This document shows positions 6,626-17,400 of a stretch of DNA of 24,391 nt, piece after piece; positions within the stretch are counted from its first letter, which is position 1, and each line of letters begins with the position of its first letter. The translations under genes and the position numbers were made by a program. Under the pieces are notes generated by a model. It ran no database searches and was not told where the DNA came from. It saw nothing but the letters and a program-made list of their open reading frames with translations. The stretch comes from Thiobacillus denitrificans (GTDB lineage Bacteria; Pseudomonadota; Gammaproteobacteria; Burkholderiales; Thiobacillaceae), in NCBI GenBank assembly GCA_002403375.1, contig DHHQ01000024.1, forward strand, positions 1-24,391. The letters run 5' to 3'.

Positions 6626-8425
6626 GTGTTCAAGTGGGCGAGCCCTGACGCGCGCGCCGGGCGAAAGTGCGTCAAGAAGTCATCGGATGGCGGTTTCTGC
6701 TCGAGGCTGGCGTACGCGTTGGCGATTCTTCTCTTCGCGGCGGTGTTGACCCCGCGTGTCGCCGTCGCACAAACCCCCGCGGATATCGAGGCGGCACGAA
6801 GCCAGGCCGAGATCATCCAGCGTCTGGAGCAGGAGCGCCTGCTGCGTGAGCAGGAGGAGGCGCGCCGGCGTGCCGAACGTGTCGAAGGCGTCGACACGAA
6901 GTCGCTGGAACCGCAGATCGTCGTGCCGGACATCGGCGCGCCCTGTCGCGACATCCGGACGATCGTCATCAACGGCGCCCCCAATCTCAGGAAGCAGGTG
7001 CGCGAGCGCATCATCGGGGAATTCGCCGGGCGCTGCCTCAACGTGGGCGACATCGAGCGCATTCTTGCCGAGATCACCCGGGACTACATCGACAGAGGCT
7101 ACATCACGACGCGCGCCTACCTGCCGCCACAGGACCTGAGCAAGGGGCAGCTCGAAATCCTGGTCATCGAGGGCGTGGTCGAAAGGATCATGATCAGGGA
7201 TGGCGATGCCCATAGCGTGTCGGTCGGCAACGTCTTTCCGGGCGTCGAGGGCGACCTGCTGAACCTGCGGGATCTGGAGCAGGGCATCGACCAGATCAAC
7301 CGGCTCGCTTCCAACGACGCGAAGCTCGACATCCAGCCGGGCGAAAAGCCCGGCGGCAGTCTGGTCGTCGTCCACAACCAGCCGAGGTCCCGTTTCCACC
7401 TCAATGCGGCGGTCGACAACCAGGGGTCGGAAGCCACCGGGGACGTCCAGACCGGCGTCGTCGCGACGGCCGACCACCTGCTGGGCTTCAACGAGATGAT
7501 TTCCATCTCCCACAGGGAATCCACCCCGGGTGAGCAGGGCCGCAAGCATTCCAGGAGCAACAACCTCAGCGTCAGCATTCCGTTCGGATACACGAGCGTT
7601 TTCCTCGGGGCGAGCTACTCGAAATATGCGAGCCCGGTGATCGTGCCGAGCGGCCTCGAACTCGTCTCCTCCGGCACGAGCAAGACCCAGAACGTGCGCC
7701 TCGACCACGTGGTGTATCGCGATCAGTCGACCCGTGCGCTGCTGGCGGCCACGCTTACCGCCAAGGAATCCGACAACTTTCTCGACGGGCTCTTCCTCGG
7801 CGTGAGCAGCCGCAGGCTGACGATTCTCGACCTCGACGGGAACCTCAACATGGGGGTCGCAGGCGGCGTGCTCTCGCTGGACTTCGGCTATGCGCGCGGC
7901 CTGGATGCCCTGGGGGCGCTGGAAGACTCCGACGGCCTTCCGGACTACGTTCCGCGCGCGCAGTTCGGCAAGTTCAAGGGCGGGTTCAACTACTCGCGCC
8001 CCTTTCGTCTGCTCGACAAGGCCTTCAGCTTGACGAGCCAGTTGAGCGCCCAGAAGGCGCAGGACACGCTGTACGGCTCCGAGCAGTTTCTCATCGGCAG
8101 CGTCTATACGGTCAGGGGCTTCGTCAACAACACCCTGTCCGGCGACGACGGCTACTACTGGCGCAACGAGATCGCGGTCCGCCAGCCGCTGACGGTCGGC
8201 AGCGAGACCCTCTCCACCCGCATCTACGTGGGCTACGACATCGGCGAGGTGTGGAGCCGCGTCGACGGCAACCCCGAGGGGCGTCTCGCCGGCAGGGTGG
8301 TCGGCCTGTCGCTCAACTGGCGCGGGGCGACCGTCGACCTCTTCAACACCCAGCCGCTCACCCTGCCCGACACCATGATCAAGGAACCGAGCCAGACCTG
8401 GTTCCGTGTTGCCTACTCGCTCTAG
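6626..8425 (+). CDS. two-partner secretion outer-membrane transporter, TpsB (ShlB/FhaC/HecB family)
   Basis: TpsB proteins are Omp85-superfamily barrels that export one dedicated TpsA exoprotein across the outer membrane. This 599-residue protein starts at a GTG supported by GGGAG 7 nt upstream. It has a Sec signal peptide (hydrophobic about 28-41, likely cleavage after AVA at residue 48), then an arginine- and glutamate-rich helix (about 51-90, the H1 plug-helix position). Two POTRA domains follow (about 100-182 and 183-255), then the 16-stranded barrel (about 265-599). The conserved loop-6 motif is VRGF at 496-499, and the protein ends in FRVAYSL, a normal barrel-assembly terminal signal. 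Its stop codon (8423-8425) overlaps the ribosome binding site of the next gene, so the pair is co-transcribed and probably co-translated. No odd truncation is seen. Confidence 0.94.
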   Translation: MFKWASPDARAGRKCVKKSSDGGFCSRLAYALAILLFAAVLTPRVAVAQTPADIEAARSQAEIIQRLEQERLLREQEEARRRAERVEGVDTKSLEPQIVVPDIGAPCRDIRTIVINGAPNLRKQVRERIIGEFAGRCLNVGDIERILAEITRDYIDRGYITTRAYLPPQDLSKGQLEILVIEGVVERIMIRDGDAHSVSVGNVFPGVEGDLLNLRDLEQGIDQINRLASNDAKLDIQPGEKPGGSLVVVHNQPRSRFHLNAAVDNQGSEATGDVQTGVVATADHLLGFNEMISISHRESTPGEQGRKHSRSNNLSVSIPFGYTSVFLGASYSKYASPVIVPSGLELVSSGTSKTQNVRLDHVVYRDQSTRALLAATLTAKESDNFLDGLFLGVSSRRLTILDLDGNLNMGVAGGVLSLDFGYARGLDALGALEDSDGLPDYVPRAQFGKFKGGFNYSRPFRLLDKAFSLTSQLSAQKAQDTLYGSEQFLIGSVYTVRGFVNNTLSGDDGYYWRNEIAVRQPLTVGSETLSTRIYVGYDIGEVWSRVDGNPEGRLAGRVVGLSLNWRGATVDLFNTQPLTLPDTMIKEPSQTWFRVAYSL

Positions 8426-8435
8426 GAGATTCCCC

Positions 8436-11400
8436 ATGAACCGCATCCACCGCCTCGTCTGGAACGAGCGTACAAGAACGTGGGTCGTCGCCGCCGAAAC
8501 GGCACGGTCCCGTGGCAAGGGGAACGGGCGTGCCGGCCGGAGGGCCCTGCGGGCGGCCTTGCTCGCGTCGGGTCTGGCAGGTGCTCCGGCGTTCGCCGAA
8601 ACGCCGGCGACGACGGTTGTCCCCGCGGGAGGGCAGACCACTGCCTACGTATCGGCCAACGGCGTGCCGGTCGTGAACATCGAGAAGGCGAATGCGGCCG
8701 GGATCTCGCACAACGTCTACACCCGCTACGACGTCGAGGCGAATGGCCTGGTCCTCAACAACGGCAACAGCAGCCAACTTGAGCGTCAATCCGAATTGGC
8801 CGGGCGGGTCGGGGCCAACCTGAATCTGGATCGTGAGGCCACGGTCATCCTGAACGAAGTCGTGTCGACCAATCGCAGCACGCTCGCCGGCTTCACCGAG
8901 GTGCTCGGCGGCAAGGCCGATGTCATCGTCGCCAACCCCAACGGCATCACCTGCAACGGCTGCGGATTCATCAACACCGACCGCGCCACGCTCACCACCG
9001 GCCTGCCCAATCTTGCGGACGACGGCAGCCTGATCGGCTTCACCGTCAACAGGGGCGACGTGCGCATCGAGGGGCTGGGCGCGAACGCCGGCACGCAGCA
9101 GATCTTCGATCTCGTCGCCCGCTCGGTGACGGTAAACGGCAAGATCAACACAGCCGCTACAGGCAGCCTGGGGATCACGGCCGGCAACAACGAATGGAGC
9201 TACGCAGGCCGCAGCGTGACCGGCACCGTTGCCGGCAGTGGGGCCGCTCCCGCCTATGCGATCGACTCCTCGGTTCTCGGAGGCATGTACGCCGGCCGGA
9301 TCCGGATCATCGCGACCGAGGCAGGCGTGGGCGTGCGCGTCCTTGGCGAGGCGGCCGCCAGTGCCGACGACTTCGCGCTGACCAGCGCGGGCCGCATCGA
9401 GCTCAGGTCGGCAGTCAGTGCGGCACGGGACCTGACGCTTGCCTCGACGTCGGCCGACGGCAGCCAGGACATTCACGTGAATGGCGCAAGCGTCTCCGCA
9501 GGCCGCGACCTGAGCGTGTCGGCCACGTTGGGACAGGTCGCCCTGAGCGGCGGCGAACTCTATGCCGCCAACAATCTGACGGTAGCCGGCGCGACCCTGA
9601 GCGACGTTTCCGCTGCGGCCGCTACGCGTTTTGCCGGCGCCAACGCCAATGTCGCCACCAGCGGTCAGGCCGCCATCAACGGCAGCGTCTGGGGCGCGGG
9701 CGGCGCGCTTTCCGGCAGCTTCGGCAGCCTGGCGATCGGCGCCGGCGGCGCCACCCTCTACGCCGGGACCACCCTCGACCTGAGCGCAGCCGGCAACCTC
9801 TCCCTGGGCACCGCGGCGATCCGCTCGACCGGGGACATGACGCTCGCCGCCGGTTCGGGGGCCATCAGCACCGTCGCCGGATCGGCGCAGGGCATCCAGA
9901 CCGTTACGGGCAACCTGGGCCTGACGGCCGGCAATGGGCTCAGCAACGGCGGCACGATCACGGCTGATGCAGGGCGCGTCACTGCGCGCATCAACGGCGC
10001 GTTCGGCAACAGCGGCACCCTGCACGCAGGCACCGCGCTCGATATCGCCGACAAGGCGAACGGCGGAACCGGAAGTCTGAGCAACAGCGGCGTCCTGATC
10101 GCCGACGGCGACCTCGTCGCCCGGCTGGCCAGCTTCAGCAACACCGCCAGCGGCCGGGTGCAGGGCACCGCGGGCACGACGCTCACGGCTACCAGCCTGT
10201 CCAACGCCGGTACCTTCATCGCCTCGGCCACTGCAGGTGAGGCGGGGATGTTCAGCCTGGGCACGTTGAACAACACGGGCATCCTGCAAACCGCCTCCGG
10301 CGACTTGGCGCTCAACGTGACGGGCACGCTTGCCAATGGCGGCAAGCTGCTGGCCGCCGGCAACCTCACCGTCTCGGCGGGAACCTCCGCGCTGGCGATC
10401 AGCAACGCTGCAGGCGCATTCGTCCAGGCCGGCGGCGTCCTGCGCATTTCCGGTGCCAACGCGAGCCTCGGCAATACCGCTTCCGGAACCATCCTCGGCA
10501 ACACGGTGGACGTAAGCGTGTTCAGCGTCGACAACGGCGGCACGCTGCAGTCGAACGGCAAGATGACGCTCGTGGCTCGCGGCGGCGTCAGCAACGCCGG
10601 CACCGTGCGGGCCAAGGGCTTCCTCGCCAGCGACTCAGCAAGCCTGAGCAACGCCGGAATCCTGCAGGCCGATCAGGGCAGTGCAATCCGCGTGATGGGC
10701 ACCCTCAACAACAGCGGAACGCTGACGCTCGATGCGACGGGGGCCGGCGGCACCCTTGCCGCCGGCTACCTCGCAAACTCCGGGATCCTGCAGTCCAAAG
10801 GCGCAGCGACGCTCACGATTGAAACCGCGCTCGCGAATGCCGCGAGCGGCAAGCTGCTCGCAGAGGGCAACCTGACCATTCTGGGTGCCGACACGCTCTA
10901 TGCGCTCCTGAACGACGGCTACCTGCAGTCGAAGGGGCTGCTGAAAATCAGCGGCATCAGCGGCGGCGATGGCGTCGATGTCACGGTCGGGGGCACGGCG
11001 GTCATCCTGGGGCAGAGCCTCGACGTCAATGGCCGCGGCATGACGGTGGCCGACGGCGGGCTCGTCAGCACCACCGGATCGATGACACTCCGGCTGAACA
11101 ACCTGCTGTTCAAGGGGGCCACCTCGCGGGTCGTGGCCGCCACGTCCGGGACGGGCGCCGCGACGATCACGCTCGGCCAGATCTTCAGCAATCCGGGGGT
11201 CGTGCACTCCGGAGGGAGCCTTTCGCTGACCGCGCCGGGGATCGACAATCTGGGGACGGGCGGAATCTCGGCATTGCAGACGCTGACGCTGAAGGCCGCC
11301 AATGGCCGGCTCGACAACCGGGGCGCGCTGTACGCGGGCAGCGCGCTCGTTGCCGAGGCGACAGGCGGGGATCTCTGGAACCACAGCGGCGCCACCATCG

Positions 11401-14400
11401 ACTCCGGCGGCGACGTGACGCTGAAGACGACCGGAACGCTGACCAACAACAGCACCGTCAACGCGCTGCGGGACATCACCATCGTCGCGCCCGTCTTCAG
11501 GAACGAGATCGTGGGCGGTGTGCCGGCCAGGATAGAGGGGGAGATTGTCTGGGGCCAGTACTCGCCCGACGCCGGGTACGTGTGCATCAGCGTCCCCGGT
11601 TTCGAGTGCCTTGGCCCGGAGTGGCTGCTGACCGGCTACGACGGCTCGTGGGGATGGCCCTACGACGCCTATTACTGGTACGAACGATACGGCTACAGCC
11701 AGCAGTCTTTCGTCTCGCCCTTGACGGAGCCCAAGCCGCAGATTATCGCCGGCCGCAACATGGCGATTACGGGCTTCGATGCAGGGTTCAATACCGGTGG
11801 CCTGCTGTCGGCTGTAGGGACGATGACGCTCACCGGCAATGCCGGGGCGACTTTCGTCAACGACGACCTTTCGCTGCTGGAGCAGCGCTGGCACCAGACC
11901 CTCGAGCGATTCGAGGACTGCGACATCGTCTCCTGTGCCGCGATCCAGGATACCTACGGAACCCCTTACGTGTACGAAACCTACACGCTTTCCTCCGAGG
12001 GGGCGGGGATCATGGCCGGCACCCTCGTCGCGAGCGGGTTCACGCTGGTCAACAAGGGGTCCCCGTGGACGCCGTCGACCACCAGCCAGAGTGCCGACGG
12101 CGCCGCGTTCGTTTCGGGTGGAAGCGCCGCCGCCAACAGCCAGCTCACGGGAGGGGCCAGCGCCATCAGCTTCGGCGGTCTGCAGCTCACGCTTCCCTCG
12201 AATCCGAACGGCTATTTCGTCGTCAGCCAGAACCCCGACTCGCAATATCTGGTCGAGACCAATCCCCTCTTCGCGGTCGGTTCGATATTCGTCGGGTCGA
12301 CCTACATGCTCGACAGGTACGGCTTCGACCCCGACGTGACGCTCAAGCGGCTTGGCGACGCCAACTACGAGGCCTATCTCGTCAGGCAGCAGCTGATCAG
12401 CCAGCTCGGCAGGAACCTCCTCAGCGGATATGCGGACGAGGCTGAACAGCTCAGGCGGCTCATGGATCAGGCGATCAGCGAAGACGAGCGCCTGGGCTTC
12501 AACTTCGGCGAGCCGTTGACGGCCGAGCAGATTGCGAACCTCAGAGAGGACGTGGTCTGGATGGTGAAGACGAGCGTCGCCGGACAGACCGTCCTCGCGC
12601 CCGTCGTCTATCTCGCCGCGAGCACGCGGGATTCCGTTGCCAGCGGCGCCGTGATCGCCGCCGGCAACGTCAGTCTGGATCTTGCGTCGCTCAGCAACAC
12701 CGGGGGGACGATCAGCGGATCGGAATCGCTCACCATCCTGTCGCAGGGCGACATCACCAACACCAGCGGCACGATCAGTGGCGGTGACGTGTCGCTGAAG
12801 TCGGTCGACGGCTCGATCATCAATCAGACCCTCGCCCGGGACGACGCGTCGAACAACACGACCCTGGGGAAGACGGCAACGATTCAGGCCAGCGGCGACC
12901 TGGCGATGGATGCCGGCGAAGATATCCTGTCGCGCGGTGCGAACGTATCCGCCGGTGGCGACGCCCGCCTCGCGGCAAAGGGCGACATCACCTTCACCGC
13001 CCTCGAGAAGAACTTCTCGGAGTCGTCGGTCGAGACCACCTGGCAGGATGGCCGGCCGACCACGACGACGACGACCCACACGGGCACGACGCTGGTCGGG
13101 TCCACGCTCACCGTGGGCGGAAACCTCAGCGCGACGTCCGGTAACGATATCAACATCGAGGCCAGCAACGTCGCGGTGGGCGCTGACGCCAGCCTGGATG
13201 CGGGCGGAGCGGTCAACATCATCGCGCTCGCCGAAACGAGCAACACCGAGACCCATAGCGAAACCTCGAGCTGGGACTACGACGCCACGGAAAGCACGAC
13301 CGTCGTCCGCACGACGGGCGCGGGTTCGACCTTCACCACCGGCGGCTCGCTGACCGTCTCCTCGGGGGGGGACACCACGATCCTGGGCTCCAACGTCGGG
13401 GTCGGCGGCGATCTCAACGTCGAGAAGGTCGGCGGCGATTTCAACGTCACGACCTTCAAGAACACGGTGACGGTGCACTCCGAGAAGGAGGAGAGTTCCC
13501 TGTTCGGAGCCGGCTCGGCGAGTGCCGACGCGGGGACCGACCTGTCGCAGAGTTCGGCGAGCGCGTCGGCGACGCTCTTCCAGAACACCCGGGAGACGCT
13601 CGACATCTCCTCGACCACGCACACCGGCTCGACGATCGTGGTGGGCGGCAGTCTCAACGCCGGCCAGACGGGTGGCGAGAGCGCGATCCAGGGCGACGTC
13701 AACATCGTCGGATCGACGATCGCAACCGGCGGCGACCTCAATCTCGCCGCGGGGGGCGATATCAACATCCTGGCTGCCGAGGACACGACGACCGTATCGA
13801 CGACCTACGCTTCCGACCAGTTCAGTCTCGGCGGATCGGCGTCCGTCGACGGGGCCGAGGCCAGCTTCGGCTACCAGCGCAACGAGAGCAGTGGCACGGT
13901 CACCGAGACCACGGCCCAGGTTTCCGGGCTGAGCTCGGGGGGAAGCATCGTCATCAATGCCGGCGGGAATTTCGTCGAACAGGGTACCCAGGTTGCCGCC
14001 GCGGGCGACATCACGGTCGAGGCGGACGAGATCCGGAGCCTGGCCGCGGAAAACACGCGCACCGAAAGCGGCGATTCGCTGACCGTGAGCGCGAGCATCG
14101 GCGTCAGCGCCGACACGGGGCTGGGCGGGTTGGTCGCGAGCCTCGTCGACGAATCCGGCAATCCCGATTTCGACATGGCCGACGCCAGCAAGAGCGTCCA
14201 CGACCTTCAGGTGCCCGACGCGGGTTCGGTCAACGGGGAACTGAGCGTCTCCGTCAACCAGAGCAGTTACAGCGGGAGCGGCAGCCAGGCCGTGGCCTCG
14301 GGCTTCAGCAGCGGCGGCGACGTGCGCTTCACCGCACGCGAGGGCGACGCCACCTTCGAGGGCACGAACGTTCAGGCCGCCGGCTCGATCGCGGTGACCG

Positions 14401-17400
14401 CCGAGCAGGGCAGCATCAATCTGCTCGCAGCCGAAAGCCAGCAGGTGTCGTCCAGCGCCTCCACCGACGCCAGCGTCACCGTCGGGGTGAGCGGCGATGG
14501 CACGATCTCGGGCTCGGGCTCGGGCGGCAGTTCGACGCAGAGCTCGGTCACGACGACCCAGACCGGCGCGACGTTCTCGGCCGGCGGGGCTCTCGAGCTG
14601 AAGGCAAAGAAGGATGTGACCCTGGTGGGAACGGCGCTCGAAGCGGGCGGGACCGCTTCCATCACCGCCGAGGAGGGCGTCATCGACTTCCAGGCGGCGC
14701 GCACCACGACCGAGTACTACAGCACGTCCGAAAGCGCGAACGCCAGCGTGTCCGCCAACGTGACCGGCAAGGAGGGGAGCGTCGGGGGCGGTTACAGCAC
14801 CTCGACGACCACCGAAACGTCGTCGACCGGCACCGCCGGCAGCATCAGCGCAACGAATATCGTCCTCAACGCCCAGGGCGACATCACGCTCGAGGGGACG
14901 CATGTCGCGGCGACCGAGAGCGCGAGCATCGTCACCAAAGGCAGCATCGACTTCCTGGCGATCGAGGACACCTACGAAAAAACAACAACCGGGGCGTCCG
15001 GGCAGGTCGACCTCGAGGCCGGCGCGACCAGCGGCGGCGCCACGGTGGGCGGGGGCAGCACCAACGAATATGAGGCGAGCACGACGAGGACCGGGGGCAC
15101 CCTGTCAGCAGCCAACCTGACCCTCTCCGCCGGCGAAGGCATCCTGCTCGAGGGGACGCAGGTCGACGTGACGAAAGACGCCCGCATCGATGCCGGCTCG
15201 GGCAGCCTCGTCCTCGAATCGGCCGTGAGCACCTATACCAACCAGGTCGACAACACCCAGGTCGAGTTGTCGGCCAAGGGCGACTCGGACGAAGGCAAGG
15301 GGCAGGGCAGCGTCAAGCTGGAAGGCGAGTACGAGGATACCAATCGTGTGACCAACCAGAACGTCATGCTCAACATCGGAGGCGCGGCGGATATCCGGGC
15401 CGAGGGCGGTATCGAGATCGCCGGCACCCAGGTCGAGGGCGTCGAGAGCGTCATCAAGGCCGGCAGCCTCGATACCCATGGGGCGGACATCAGGGTCGAG
15501 CAGCGCGAGGACGTCGACCAGTCCACGAAGACGAGTTTCGATGTCAATGTGGGCGTCGTCGTGGGCGGACTGGGCGGGTCGGACGATCACGCTGGGCCGC
15601 CAGACGCCTCCGACAGCAGCAAGGACCGCGCCCCGAGCGACCCGGCCGGCACCGACCGCCCGACGGGCAGCGACAGGCCGTCGGCCGGCAGCGATGCCGA
15701 CAGCCCGAGCGATTCGCCCAACCCGTCGCCAGCAGCGACCGCGGGCAAACCGTCCGCGGGGGGCGACACGCCTGTCGCGACGGGCGCCAGCGATGCCGAC
15801 GCTCCGAGCGGCTCGCCGAAGCCGTCGCCGATCGCGGCCGCGGGCGACGCGGCGGGGGGAGGCGATACCCCGGCCACGACGGCCGGCGGTGTCGGTCAAT
15901 CCGCGAGCGACTCGCCGAACCCGGTGCCGACCGCTGCCGCAGGCAACTCGCCAGGGGGCGACACGCCTGTTGCGACGGGCGCCAGCGATGTCGACTCCCC
16001 GGCCGCTGCGCCGAATCCGGGGCCGACCGTCGCTGCAGCGGACGGTCCCAGGGCGAGCGACACGCCCCCGGCGAAAGGCGACACGCCGGCCACGACGGCC
16101 GGCGGCGACGCCGAACCCCCGCGCGACACGGCCCGCCCCGGGTCGACCGTTGCGCCAGCCGATGGCCCCACGGCGAGCGACACGCCTGCCGTCGGTGCCG
16201 ACAGCGGTGCCGAGTCGCCGACTGACTCCCCCAATCCGTTGACTGCAGCGCCGGTGGTGGCCGCGATCGCAGGCGATCCGCCGGCGGCGAGCGAGACCCC
16301 GGCAACGGCGACCGGCGGTGAGGTGGACGCCCCGGCCGGGACCGCCAGTTCCGCTCCGACCGGCCCTGGAACGGACGTCCCCACTGCGAGCAGCACGCCC
16401 GCCGCGGAAGGCGGCAGCGACGCCGGGTCGGCGACCGACTCGCCGAAGGCGGTGGCGGCCGCGATCGCAAGCGAGTCGCCGGCGGAAGGGGGGACCGGGA
16501 CGACGGCGACCGGCGCCGAGGTGGACTCCCCGGGCGCGACAGCCGATTCCGTGCCGACCGATAGCGCGACGGATGCCCCCAGGGCCAGCGATACGCCCGC
16601 CGCGGGCGCCGGCAGCGATGCCGAGCCGTCGGCTGATTCGCCGGCGGGAGGCGAGACGCCCGCCACGACGCCTCGCGGTGAGGCCGAGGCATCCGGCGAG
16701 CCGGCCAGCCCGGTGATGATGGCGGCCGCAGGCGACCCGCCGGCGGAAGGTGACACGCCCGCCACGAGCCCCCGCGGCGATGCCGAATTCGCGAGTGATT
16801 CGCCGGGCCCGGCGCCGACTGTTGCGGCAGAACACGAGCCCTCGGGGACCGACACGCCCGCTGCGCCGGCCGGCGGCGAGGGGGAGTCCCCGAGCGACAC
16901 GACGAATCCGGCGACGATCCTCGCCGCAGGGGGGGACGAAAACGCCGGCGCAGCCGCCGATGGCGCCGCCGATCGGCACCCGGATCCGGCGGCGGCGACC
17001 GACCGGCCGGGCGCTGACGATGCGCATCAGGCCGTGCCGCAACCGGCTCAGGAGCCGGTTGCGGACAACGCCCCTGTCGATCAGGCGCGCGCCCAGGAAC
17101 TCGCTGTCCTTCAGGAAACCCAGAAGGCAGTTGAGGAGGATGGATCGCTCACCATGACCGCGCCGACCGCAGAGCCGGCCTCGACAGATGAGGGGGCTAC
17201 TGAGCCGACATCTGCGACGGTTCCCGGCAAGCCTGATGCGCCGCCGACGCACGACCCGGCCGCCGGGGAGCTCGCGAAGCAGCTCGACGCCGGCATGGCG
17301 GACACCGCGGACCGGATCGGACGCACCGCCGCGACCACGGTTGCGCTGGGTCCTGCCATGGCGGGCCAGGGGGCGAATGACCGCAACGCCGCAACGCAGA

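Noticed and set aside
10635..14903. 1422-codon open frame on the minus strand opposite the TpsA gene (with similar long ones at 8379-10289 and 15105-17804)
   Set aside because: High-GC codon bias keeps the antisense frame open. The translations are Arg/Asp/Gly/Val-rich with no domain, while the plus-strand frame has an ESPR, a TPS domain and haemagglutinin repeats.
15762..16935. CRISPR-like array in the repeat region
   Set aside because: The repeats are degenerate, in frame, without unique spacers, and lie within a coding sequence.
15588..17050. Frameshift or sequencing artefact in the low-complexity part of the TpsA gene
   Set aside because: The frame stays open with a consistent repeat register (two units exactly 195 bp apart) and leads into a normal-looking C-terminal domain.
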